Assembly (NCBI RefSeq): GCF_026210795.1
Contig: NC_089447.1
Span: 684,501 to 748,500 of the forward strand
Length of the DNA: 64,000 bases
Reading direction: 5' to 3'
Source of the DNA: Rhizophagus irregularis
Lineage: Eukaryota > Glomeromycota > Glomeromycetes > Glomerales > Glomeraceae
The notes under the pieces were generated by a model. It was given only the letters and a program-made list of their open reading frames with translations. It was not told the origin of the DNA and ran no database searches. Position numbers and translations under genes: made by a program. Of this stretch, positions 45,810-55,741 are shown in pieces; within the stretch, counting starts at the first letter, position 1; each line of letters opens with the position of its first letter.

Positions 45810-46780
45810 TTTTTCGGATTCAATAGAAAGGGAACAAGTTAACTATTTTTTAAAAGTATATATGTATTATCTCTTGATATTTATTTATTGTTATACTTGT
45901 TTCATAATATATATCTTCAACAAAATGCAATTTAATTAAAATATTAATATGCATCTACTTAAGCCTCCCAATTTTGCGTGACAAAGAATAAAGCCATATG
46001 GTCATTATTATTATTTAATAAATCATTCTACAATAACACTTGCGGTTTATAATTAGAAGGTGCTTTCTAAAAAAAATGCCAAAAAAAAACAAAGGGTGAA
46101 ATATAAAGACCATAATTAATTTTGTATTCATTAGATATTTACGTTTTCGCACAAAGTCTTCTGCGAGATAAAATCAGAACTGAATAAGTGATTGATCGAT
46201 GTAACCTATTCGTTAACTTTTTTCTTTAAATATATATATTTGTATATATTTTATATTTATTCTAAAATTTACGTTCGATTGTTCGATTACATCATAATAT
46301 AATTCAAAAGAGAAACATCCGTTGAAGCGCCCTTTGATAATGCAATCTAACAAATGAAATAAATGGAAGGAAGAGTCCTTATGACCTGTTGCATCTAAGG
46401 GGAAAAAATTACAGATAAAACAATTCACAATGACTATATTTTATTAATATAATATATTTGTAGTAAAGCCTTATTCTTGTCCACTCTTGCCAAAAACGGA
46501 ATTATTATCTTTAATCCAACACAAATATGGTACCAATAGGTAACTCAAATCAACAATCGCGTAACTTTTTCTAGCTTTTAACCTATATTGGATTAGATTC
46601 AATTCTGTGGCGTATATAAATAAATTTATTAGATTTTTAGATTTTTCCGCCGAAATTTAAGTGGATCACCGGATCACAAGTCACAATACTCACATTAGTC
46701 ACATATATGTCACAAACATTTTTAACACATCACAACCTAATATAAAGTATGTCAAACATGGTAATAATATTAAGATTGTA
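45810..46780 (+). repeat. Segmental duplication 'flank A' (third good copy)
   Basis: Collinear with 38380-39600 with short deletions (for example the 38460-38640 segment is missing). It runs up to about 90 bp before the solo LTR. No gene. Confidence 0.85.
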
Positions 46781-46872
46781 TGCTTAATTAATAAAGAAAT
46801 GCCGTACATGCGGTTTCATGGCAGTATAAAATTCCATAGTTTCGTATCACAGCCTCACAATTGGAAGCTCTG

Positions 46873-47585
46873 TGTCACGGGAATTTTTTATATAGTTATT
46901 CTTATATGATTTATTTTTTTATAGTATATTTTATTTATTTATTTATTTATTTATATTTAGTTTATTTTATTTTTATTTGATATAGTTTATTTATATAGTA
47001 TAGTTTATTTTATTTATATAGTTTATTTATACAATTTATATATATAGTTTATAGGAAATGTGGCGTATGGCTTGGTGGGAATCAATTATGGCTGTGATGG
47101 GCGATTCGTACAATGGACGATTTGACCGGAAAACGAGTTGTACTTTGGACGATTTGAATAACGGGCGAGTTGGCCAAAGCACTAATCGTCCCAAATTTTG
47201 AATAATATTTAAGGGAAGAAATTCCGCTGAGGTTTCGGGGAAGTGATTTTTCGATTATTAACACTTAGATAGAACCTTGGGAATATTACAGAGCGCCGGC
47301 AGAGGCAGTAATATTAGGAAATTCTTTTGTAATTGTTAATAAAGAACCCGCCGATCACTCCAATTTTATACATTTCGTTATTGTTTTTATTGTCAATTTT
47401 ATTTCCGATTGTTATACATTCAATAAATATACATTGTTTATAAATCTATTGCTAATTGTTGATAAACCCTACCCATTTCCTCACGATTTATTGCCGATTA
47501 CTGCCTATTGTTAGTCAAATTCTATAAATTAACCTGTATATATTTCTGTTACTGCCCTCCCGAACTATACAAATCGGTGGTAACA
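46873..47585. mobile_element. Solo LTR of the Ty3/gypsy element (713 bp)
   Basis: TGTCACGGGAATTT...GGTGGTAACA, exactly the length of the LTRs at 48788 and 56396 and nearly identical to them. It is flanked by the 4-bp duplication TCTG (46869-46872, 47586-47589). Differences seen against both full-length LTRs are few: ACCTGTATA for ACCCGTATA and CTATACAAAT for CTACACAAAT near its end. It contains AATAAA (about 47341) and a TTTA repeat. It arose by LTR-LTR recombination of an independent insertion. The recurring minus-strand 60-codon frame in each LTR is not called as a gene. Confidence 0.95.
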
Positions 47586-48787
47586 TCTGCATCATTTAAA
47601 AGAATTTAAGATCAAGATCATCTCTATAGCATTTTTTGTCTTTATCTGCATAATGTACCATGAATAATTTCATTGTCAGGGTATCACCGAAAATGTTACA
47701 CTGTGGATGATTGAAAGATTGAATTTTTTGTCAAAAAAAAAAAAATATGAAAGTATATTTTTTCCATTTTTCATTCTCCTAACGCCCTTGAATATTTTTT
47801 CAAAAAAATTCTTTCCCACTCCGAAATATAACATAAAATCTTTAATGCTTTAATATTTGAAATGTAATAAAGATTTAATACGTAAAAATAAAGTAAACTT
47901 TATTTTATTAATCAATATCAATTTCTGAGTTGGTCATATTTCTTATTGCTTCATATGAAAAACTGATGCTTCTTTATATCTTTACGATTTGATATCATAA
48001 ATTTGAAAATAATTAAGCGGTAAGAATATATATAAGACGGGCACGCTAATTTTTATCAAGAATGATGCTAAAATTCAGTAAATATGGTTTGGTAGTATTG
48101 ATTTAATATTTGTAATGGGATTTCCCTGTAATAACTTCAAAATTTTTTTGAAGTATACACGCTCATAAGTTCCTATATTATACAATTAAATAATATAAGT
48201 TAATTAAATATTTTAAAAAAATATGAAAAATATATAAACTAATCAAATAAAAACTTTAAATAATACTTATTGACTCTTGAATACTTTTTATAAATTCGTT
48301 CGAATTGTTAATGTATTGGTCAATTAAATGTCACACAGCACATCAAATTTTCCAAAAATAGTTTCACTATGGACAAATAATAACCCTGGTAAGAAATTTT
48401 ACGCAGTATAAAAGATTTGAAAATGCTACACCACAAGATTTTACTATATGATTTGCGTCAAAAAATTACTTATAATTTCTCTAATTGACTGGCGGATTAC
48501 CAATTAATTAAATTTGCTTACATCTTAATTTTGATTCTATCCCTAGCCTCATACCAAGTCATGTTTGTACATTAGAACATTCTCAAATGGTTGTGTCTCG
48601 TCTTAAATATTAGTTTTTAGAACAAAAAACCAACTTTCTAATATAAAATATGTATTGAAACTTTCAGTAGAATAGCATTATGCATTGAATTTTATGATTC
48701 ACAAAAAAAATCCGATGTAAAAATATCAAAAATTCATGTAAAAAAGTGATTCACTTTCGCAATATGAAAATCACATGACATTGATGA
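47586..48787. other. Intergenic between solo LTR and full retrotransposon
   Basis: AT-rich; includes the shared block at 47925-48030 (also at 36260-36350). No gene seen. Confidence 0.4.
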
Positions 48788-49500
48788 TGTCACGGGAATT
48801 TTTTATATAGTTATTCTTATATGATTTATTTTTTTATAGTATATTTTATTTATTTATTTATTTATTTATATTTAGTTTATTTTATTTTTATTTGATATAG
48901 TTTATTTATATAGTATAGTTTATTTTATTTATATAGTTTATTTATACAATTTATATATATAGTTTATAGGAAATGTGGCGTATGGCTTGGTGGGAATCAA
49001 TTATGGCTGTGATGGGCGATTCGTACAATGGACGATTTGACCGGAAAACGAGTTGTACTTTGGACGATTTGAATAACGGGCGAGTTGGCCAAAGCACTAA
49101 TCGTCCCAAATTTTGAATAATATTTAAGGGAAGAAATTCCGCTGAGGTTTCGGGGAAGTGATTTTTCGATTATTAACACTTAGATAGAACCTTGGGAATA
49201 TTACAGAGCGCCGGCAGAGGCAGTAATATTAGGAAATTCTTTTGTAATTGTTAATAAAGAACCCGCCGATCACTCCAATTTTATACATTTCGTTATTGTT
49301 TTTATTGTCAATTTTATTTCCGATTGTTATACATTCAATAAATATACATTGTTTATAAATCTATTGCTAATTGTTGATAAACCCTACCCATTTCCCCACG
49401 ATTTATTGCCGATTACTGCCTATTGTTAGTCAAATTCTATAAATTAACCCGTATATATTTCTGTTACTGCCCTCCCGAACTACACAAATCGGTGGTAACA
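48788..49500 (+). repeat. 5' LTR
   Basis: Starts TGTCACGGG and ends GGTAACA (TG...CA termini). It has a TTTA-rich left third, a TATATATAG element near 48955, a GC-richer middle and AATAAA at about 49253-49258 that may serve polyadenylation. Same length as the 3' and solo LTRs. Confidence 0.95.
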
Positions 49501-49503
49501 ACT

Positions 49504-49520
49504 TGGTGCTCCTTATAAGG
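49504..49520 (+). promoter_or_regulatory. Primer binding site candidate
   Basis: TGGTGCTCCTTATAAGG begins 3 nt after the LTR. TGG followed by GAGC-complementary bases fits the 3' end of a tRNA with acceptor ...GGAGCACCA. Which tRNA was not determined. Confidence 0.6.
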
Positions 49521-49540
49521 ATCGGCCCTTACTATTTTGT

Positions 49541-51298
49541 ATGGTCGATTACGAGATATTATTTACGCAGAACCGAATACATAACCGTTGGCATCGCCTT
49601 TATAACTGAATAGATCAAGTTACCTTTTATCATCGCGACCCATCGTGTATCCGTTGCCATCCGCCTCTACCCAATACATTACAATTTGACCATTTCTGGA
49701 ACTGGTATTCCGTTGAGAATCCAGCTATCGAATACACACGAAATACCCAACAGGCTCTGATAAACCTCGACGCCTCCCTAACTGTTGTAGAAACTTGGGA
49801 AGCCATTTACTCGATTGTTTTTAGTATCCGGTATTCTATTGAGCCTCGACCCTACACTCAATTACGACAAGAGTTATATAACGCGTATATCCTTACCGAT
49901 ACTTTTCGAAAGGATCCCTTTGAAGAATTATACCAAATTAGCGAAGCAAACGCATCAACCGACTCCGATAGTTCCACCGGAAGTTTTGATATCCCCAACA
50001 ATTTTCATCCCTTACTTCACGGATTATTAAACCAGGGACCGGCGACCCCAGAACTATTATTTACTGACGAATACTTACACATCGAAAGTCTTTTCAGGGA
50101 AGAACCAGTAGGATTATTATTTCTTGACGAAGATTTAAACTTAAACCGATTATTCCCTGAGCCGAAACCAGTTGGGCTATTATTCGCTGACGAAGACTTA
50201 CATCTCAACCAGCTATTCGAAGAACCAGAAGTACCCGGAATGGCCGCCCTTGGTGGAGGATTCAATCCTAATATCTTGTTGAATGCCCTAAATAATTTAA
50301 CGAACGCTCTTGGCGCTGGAGGAAACAATTGGGCGAATGTTAATAATGCCGTAAACGCATTAAACGCTACTCTTACCGCCAATAATAATGCGATGCATAA
50401 CCGAGGAACACAAGCCGCACAAGTTCCGACCTTCTACGGAGGAAATCAAGACCCAATCGCCTGGTTAAACAAATTTAATTTAGCTTGCGCGGCCAATGGA
50501 TGGAATAACGTTCGTAAACTCCAAGTCGTTCCAGCGTATTTAAAAGGAGCTGCCGCCGTATGGTATCAGACGGTAGTTGGGAATCCTATCAACGCCTGGG
50601 ACGGTGCTGCCAATAATAATACGTTCGAACATGTTTTTAAACAAAGGTTTCGAACGCCCGCTTTAGTCGAATTATGGTCAACAGAACTCGATCAACGACA
50701 GCAGCAACCCGGAGAATCTGTGGATCAATATGCGTCCTCAGTACAGGAACTATACCAACGAATTAATGATGGAGCGTTTGCTTACCCGGACAATATTCAA
50801 GCGCAGAAATTTATCTCCGGATTGCTACCCGAACTATATGTAGCCGTTAAGCCTTTTGCTGATCAGACATTACAGGCAGCTATCGATAGAGCTCGTGCAT
50901 GTGAACTCACTTTGAGGGAAGGAAAGAAGAAGCCGAGTAATTATGCAACTACCGTCCAATCAGAAACGACCGAGTTAGCAAAGATTGTCTCCACCCTCGT
51001 TACGCAAGTTGGTGAATTGACCAGGAAGGTCGAAACACAACCCAATCGATATCGACCTCCACGAAACGACGATCCTAATCCTCGAGATAATGTAAACAAC
51101 CGAAATGTAACTCCTGGCAACCCTTCGGTTACTTGCTATGCTTGCGGACAGCCCGGACATATCAGTCGACGATGTCCGAATAGAGGAACAAATACCATTA
51201 ACGATAAAGCGGCCATAGATCCAAATACACTTCAGACTTTAATACAACAGTTAGCAGCGCAAAATCAGCTCGGAGCTACCAGTCAGTCTTTAAACTAG
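49541..51298 (+). CDS. gag: Gag polyprotein, with an in-frame TGA at codon 23
   Basis: The first ATG after the LTR (49541) opens a frame that meets TGA at 49607-49609 and then stays open without any ATG until 50240, and on to TAG 51298 (586 codons in all). The open stretch after the TGA encodes an unfamiliar N-terminal region, including a tandem repeat of about 20 residues (residues ~170-231: LLFTDEYLHIESLF, LLFLDEDLNLNRLF, LLFADEDLHLNQLF). From 50240 (MAALGG...) follows a retrotransposon capsid-like region with FYGGNQDPIAWLNKF and YLKGAAAVWYQ, typical of Ty3-type gag. Near residue 532 is the CCHC knuckle CYACGQPGHISRRC. Translation may therefore start at 50240 for a shorter Gag, or read through the TGA. 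The stop is embedded in a frameshift signal (see 51289). Confidence 0.85.
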
Positions 51299-51348
51299 AA
51301 GGTGCATCCTTTGAGGGTAAGGGTGCGAAACCGGAACAAAACCCCTCA
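51289..51348 (+). promoter_or_regulatory. -1 programmed frameshift signal: UUUAAAC plus predicted pseudoknot
   Basis: In the gag frame the heptamer reads T-TTA-AAC (51289-51295), immediately followed by the gag stop TAG. A -1 slip gives TTT-AAA and continues in the open pol frame, which has no ATG of its own near its start. After an 8-nt spacer, GCATCC (51304-51309) can pair with GGGTGC (51321-51326). Loop bases TGAGGG (51312-51317) can pair with CCCTCA (51343-51348), an H-type pseudoknot. The slip sequence is the same as that used by coronaviruses; the fold was done by eye. Confidence 0.8.
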
Positions 51349-53961
51349 TTTTGTACGTTGTTCGAAGCATATCCTGCTGAAAGAAATCGACCGGTCACGA
51401 GGAGTCATCCTTATGCAAAGACCAAAGAAGAGAAAGAAGATCCCCCTATTACGACTGATGTTGCTGTTGAACCGACCGTAAGAATGGAAGAAATTCGACC
51501 AACAGGGAGTACCGAATCTGTGCAAGGGAATGTACAAAGAATAGTCCAACCTACCATCTCCACAGTTCAACCTACTCCAATCCGACCGAAGAAAAAAATG
51601 GTAGCCCGAAAGAGGCCACTACAAAAACCTCAACCATCTATTGCAGCCCACATTCAACCGTATAATATTGTTGCCGATTTGCAACAGCAACGAGCGAATA
51701 TTTCATTCGAACAGTTGTTCCAGATTTCGCCTAAATTACGAAGTGACGTCGGAAAGAGTATACGAAAACTGGGTACCCGAACAACTAAGTTAGCTGCCCA
51801 ATTTTCCGATCAAGATAATCCGAATGCGACGGCCTTATATTGTGACGCTAAAGTAAAAGGACAAGAGATCCCTTTGATTCTCGATAGCGGGGCAGCTGGA
51901 AGCATTGTTTCATGCCGACTATTAAATGACCTTGGAATAGCTATCGATCGGCCTTCGACCACTTTGATGATTAACGTTAACGGAGAACGAAAACGGCCTT
52001 TAGGAGAAGTACTTAACTTTCCCATTACTATTAAAGGAGTGACCATCCCAGTTGATGTGGTGGTCACCGACACTATGACCTATAGTGCGATTGTTGGAAA
52101 CGATTGGTTATCGAAAGTAAAAGCTAATATTGATTATGAAACTGCCAACATGCTCATCCACTGGGAAGGAAAAGACATTGAAGTTCCGATCGAATATTTA
52201 GAAATACCAATGGAAAGACGGAGGAAACAAGAGGAGACAAATCGAAAAGGAGAAGAAGAGGAGGAAGATATGAGCGAAGAAGAAGAGGAGACAGAGGAAG
52301 AATACGAGGAAGAAGACCTTGACGAAAAAGTATTCTGTCATTTTAAAGTAAAACAAAGGCCTTCCCCGCGCATCGAACAGAATTTTTCGCTCCAATTGAC
52401 CTGCCGATTTCAAGAAGTTGTAATCGACGGAATTTACCCCAAGGAAAATTTTGTATTAACCAAAGGAGGAGTATATTTAGACAAGTCTTTCTATCTATGG
52501 ACCTATTTCGCTCGACTAAATGAACAGTTTCAAAGAAAGCCACCCAAACGAGCGACCTGGACATATGACTGGAAAGGGCCTACCGCCCGATGTTGGTGTG
52601 GTGACCGATTAGTTTCACCAAGCGATTCCTGCTCCCGATGTTATGAAGAATTAACTAACTACATTACTGTACAACGGTTATCGCCAAGAATCGTCGCAGA
52701 AATCAGTTCCGATTTCGAGAACCGAAATCTGGATCCTGACAATTTAGTACAAGATGCAATGCCGAGCGAAGTACAGTTAGAAGAAGTAGTTGACGTCGCT
52801 AATGAACATGATCGACAACTCTGCTTCTATTGCAAAAAGAAAGATCCTGACGAATGGAAACGCCAGAACGAGGTCCCTTTACACTTCGGACATGCCGAAC
52901 TCACTCAAGAATGGGACGCCAAATTATTTGAGTTACCAATGGGAGATTTGACGAAGGAACAGAAAACGAACCTTGTAGACCTTCTGCAACAGTACCGACA
53001 TTTGTTTGCGTGGGATGCAACTCAGTTAGGTCGGACTGATCTTGTGCAACATACGATTGACGTCGGAAATGCTACTCCCATTAAAAAACGATGGTATCGA
53101 ACCTCAAAAATGGAAAGAGATTTTATCGCTGGTGAAATTGACCGAATGTTGCAACAAAATTTGATTGAAAAGTCGCGAGGACCCTGGGCTTTTCCGGTAG
53201 TTTTGGTTCGTAAGAAGAATGGAAAGCTTCGATTTTGTGTTGACTATCGTCCGTTAAACAAAGTGACTAAACGGGACGAATATCCTTTACCACGCATCGA
53301 TGACATGTTGGATTCGCTTGGAGGATCCGCCTGGTTTACCTCATTGGACCTGGCCAGCGGTTATTGGCAGGTAGAAATGAACCCTAAGGATAGGGAAAAG
53401 ACCGCCTTCATTACCCAGTTCGGCACTTTCCAATTTACTGTAATGCCATTTGGGCTATGTAACGCACCCGCTACTTTCCAACGTCTGATGGATGAGGTGC
53501 TTCATGACGAACTATGGAAATTCGTCGTTGTATATTTGGACGATTTGAATATCTATTCCCGAACGTTTGACGAACACCTCCAGCATTTACGAAAAATATT
53601 CGACCGGTTGAGGGATGCAGGGCTTAAATTAAATCCCGAAAAGTGCAAGTTTGCTTCTACCGAATTAGCTTTCCTTGGACATGTTATCAGCAAGGATGGA
53701 ATCCGTACTGATCCTGGAAAAATTAGTAAAGTCAAGGACTTCCCGCGACCAACGAACTTGACGCAATTACGCGGATTTTTAGGATTAGCCTCGTACTACC
53801 GACGATTTATTAAAGATTTTTCAAAAATCGCCAATCCGCTAAATAAACTATTGAAAAAGAACGTCCCGTTTAATTGGACCAATGCGCAACAACAGGCGTT
53901 TGAATATTTGAAGAACTGTCTCATTTCTTCTCCCATTCTTACGTATCCTCAATGGAACTGA
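51295..53961 (+). CDS. pol: Pol: protease, Cys-rich/acidic linker, reverse transcriptase
   Basis: Entered from gag by -1 frameshift. The frame is open from upstream of the gag stop to TGA 53959-53961. Counting from codon 51358: a Pro-rich basic linker; retropepsin with LILDSGAAGSIVS (catalytic Asp about 176); a very acidic tract at about 290-325 (runs of Glu); and a segment with CWCGD..SCSRCYE and CFYCKKK cysteine pairs (about 415-500). Then a Ty3-type RT: FPVVLVRKKNGKLRFCVDYR, then SLDLASGYWQV, then MPFGLCNAPATFQ, then YLDD at 726-729, then FLGHVISKDGI. The linker between protease and RT is unusually long. The TGA falls just after ILTYPQWN, where gypsy elements continue with [KR]PFILFTDAS. 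It is in the same frame as RNase H, so one substitution or readthrough separates them. Confidence 0.9.
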   Translation, partial: LEGASFEGKGAKPEQNPSFCTLFEAYPAERNRPVTRSHPYAKTKEEKEDPPITTDVAVEPTVRMEEIRPTGSTESVQGNVQRIVQPTISTVQPTPIRPKKKMVARKRPLQKPQPSIAAHIQPYNIVADLQQQRANISFEQLFQISPKLRSDVGKSIRKLGTRTTKLAAQFSDQDNPNATALYCDAKVKGQEIPLILDSGAAGSIVSCRLLNDLGIAIDRPSTTLMINVNGERKRPLGEVLNFPITIKGVTIPVDVVVTDTMTYSAIVGNDWLSKVKANIDYETANMLIHWEGKDIEVPIEYLEIPMERRRKQEETNRKGEEEEEDMSEEEEETEEEYEEEDLDEKVFCHFKVKQRPSPRIEQNFSLQLTCRFQEVVIDGIYPKENFVLTKGGVYLDKSFYLWTYFARLNEQFQRKPPKRATWTYDWKGPTARCWCGDRLVSPSDSCSRCYEELTNYITVQRLSPRIVAEISSDFENRNLDPDNLVQDAMPSEVQLEEVVDVANEHDRQLCFYCKKKDPDEWKRQNEVPLHFGHAELTQEWDAKLFELPMGDLTKEQKTNLVDLLQQYRHLFAWDATQLGRTDLVQHTIDVGNATPIKKRWYRTSKMERDFIAGEIDRMLQQNLIEKSRGPWAFPVVLVRKKNGKLRFCVDYRPLNKVTKRDEYPLPRIDDMLDSLGGSAWFTSLDLASGYWQVEMNPKDREKTAFITQFGTFQFTVMPFGLCNAPATFQRLMDEVLHDELWKFVVVYLDDLNIYSRTFDEHLQHLRKIFDRLRDAGLKLNPEKCKFASTELAFLGHVISKDGIRTDPGKISKVKDFPRPTNLTQLRGFLGLASYYRRFIKDFSKIANPLNKLLKKNVPFNWTNAQQQAFEYLKNCLISSPILTYPQWN

Positions 53962-54333
53962 CCTTTTATTCTGTTTACCGACGCGTCTACGTTTGCCTTG
54001 GGAGCTGTGTTATCGCAAAAGGACGAAGACGGTAACGAACGGGTTGTTGCGTATGCTAGTCGCTCCTTACTACCCGCTGAAAAGAACTACACCGCTACTG
54101 AACTGGAATGTTTGGCCGCTGTTTGGGCCATTGGAAAATTTCATCATTATCTGCACGGAAGCCACTTTTCGCTTATTACTGACCACTCTGCGCTTTGTCA
54201 TCTATTTAATATGACGACTCCAAACGGAAGATTGGCCCGTTGGGTCATGAAACTACAATCGTACGATTTTGATACTATTCATCGCGCCGGAAAAAGACAC
54301 TCTAACGTAGATAGCTTATCGCGCATCCGATAG
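53962..54333 (+). CDS. pol: Pol continuation: RNase H
   Basis: Same frame as the RT, directly after the TGA. It contains LFTDAS (first catalytic Asp), GAVLSQ, AYASRSLLPAEKNYTATELE (Glu), LITDHSAL (Asp) and ends HSNVDSLSRIR with TAG, the usual end of gypsy RNase H. Without readthrough or reversion of the TGA it would only be made from an internal start, for which there is no good candidate. Unlike most Ty3/gypsy elements the frame stops here and does not run on into integrase. Confidence 0.85.
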   Translation, partial: PFILFTDASTFALGAVLSQKDEDGNERVVAYASRSLLPAEKNYTATELECLAAVWAIGKFHHYLHGSHFSLITDHSALCHLFNMTTPNGRLARWVMKLQSYDFDTIHRAGKRHSNVDSLSRIR

Positions 54334-54419
54334 AAGTAAAATCTTTTTCCAAATAATACCCGGGACGCACGCATTTTTTGATTTTGATTTTCGGATTACC
54401 CTATTGATTTAACCCAGCC

Positions 54420-55679
54420 ATGGATACGGATACATACTACCGATTGATACGATACTTGGATGACTTAACGCTACCTGCAGACTTCGATACTACTCAATTA
54501 AGGAATTTTAAGAATAAAGCCCGCAGTTATATAATAAAGAATGGCATATTATACCGACGAAATATAAGAAATCCTCAACGACCGATGCGAGTGATCAAAA
54601 AGAATGAAATGGAAATAATATTGCGTGGCTTCCATGATGATCCACTCGCTGGACATTTTGGATTCAATGAAACTTTTCGCGCAATAAAGGAAAAGTATTT
54701 TTGGCCCCAGATGGGCGACGACATCAAAGCTTATGTACAAGCATGTGATACTTGTCAAAGAAGGAAGCGGCCGATCAAAACCGAACCTCTTCACCCTATT
54801 AAAGTGGGTCAACCTTTCGACCGGATTGGGATGGACATCGTGGGACCCCTACCATTGACCAAGAAAGGCAATCAGTATATTGTAGTAGCCACCGAATATC
54901 TGACAAAGTGGCCAGAAGCACGTGCTCTTCCGGACGCAAAGGCTACTTCGGTAGTCTCGTTTTTCTACGAAGATATTGTTTGCCGCCACGGGTGCCCCAA
55001 GGAATTGTTAACCGACCAAGGGACACACTTCGTTAACGAGATGCTCGATTCGTTGTGTAAACGCCTTGGTATAACGCACCGATTGTCTGTTGCCTATCAT
55101 CCACAGACGAATGGTCTCGTAGAAAGGTTTAATCGGACCCTTTGTGAACTTTTAGCGAAATATTGTATAGAAAGAAAAGATGATTGGGATTTATTCATCC
55201 CTTCGGCTTTGTTTGCCTATCGAACCATGCGTCAAAACACTACCCGTTATGAACCTTTTTACCTCACCTATGGGCGAGACGCAGTATTGCCGATCGAACT
55301 GGAAGTTCCAACTTATCCTTTTGAGGATAGATCCGATCGAGGCTTTGAAGATTTATATTTCCGACGATTAGGTCAGCTAGCCGGAAACTTGATTGATGAT
55401 CGACAGCAAGCAAATGAGAATATTCAACATGCGCAAAAACGGCAAGTAGAACGACATAACAAACAAATTAAGGAACACCGGTACCAAATTGGTGAAAAGG
55501 TCCTATTACGCAACTTTAGAGCCAAGAAACTCGACTCAAAGTGGCATGGCCCTTATTACATTCATGATGTGAGACCAAACGGAACTTACAAGTTAAGGAC
55601 CTTAGAGGGAAAACTTCGGAAAAAAGTTGTCCACGCAGACCAGATTCGCTCATATTATGAAAGAACGATTACTAATTAA
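54420..55679 (+). CDS. int: Integrase in a separate ORF (419 aa)
   Basis: Starts with its own ATG 86 nt after the RNase H stop and in a different frame. A TGA 15 nt upstream (54405-54407) closes the frame, so frameshifting from pol cannot reach it. Domains: zinc-binding HHCC (HDDPLAGHFG...CDTCQRRK), the catalytic core with GMDIVGPLP (Asp), LTDQGTHFVNE (Asp) and NGLVERFNRT (Glu), and a C-terminal GPY/F-type module (KWHGPYYIHDVRPNGTYKL). Complete and without stops. How it is translated (reinitiation, splicing from within pol, or a subgenomic RNA) is open. An acceptor-like TTTAACCCAG lies just before the ATG. Confidence 0.9.
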   Translation: MDTDTYYRLIRYLDDLTLPADFDTTQLRNFKNKARSYIIKNGILYRRNIRNPQRPMRVIKKNEMEIILRGFHDDPLAGHFGFNETFRAIKEKYFWPQMGDDIKAYVQACDTCQRRKRPIKTEPLHPIKVGQPFDRIGMDIVGPLPLTKKGNQYIVVATEYLTKWPEARALPDAKATSVVSFFYEDIVCRHGCPKELLTDQGTHFVNEMLDSLCKRLGITHRLSVAYHPQTNGLVERFNRTLCELLAKYCIERKDDWDLFIPSALFAYRTMRQNTTRYEPFYLTYGRDAVLPIELEVPTYPFEDRSDRGFEDLYFRRLGQLAGNLIDDRQQANENIQHAQKRQVERHNKQIKEHRYQIGEKVLLRNFRAKKLDSKWHGPYYIHDVRPNGTYKLRTLEGKLRKKVVHADQIRSYYERTITN

Positions 55680-55741
55680 TAGCGTGAGAAGAGACCAGCC
55701 AAAAGACATTTAAATAGCCGTGACTCTTCAAAGGACGAAAA

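Noticed and set aside
47082-47264. 60-codon minus-strand ORF repeated in all three LTRs (also 48997-49179 and 56605-56787)
   Set aside because: Identical because the LTRs are identical; it is antisense to the LTR and shows no domain or start context.
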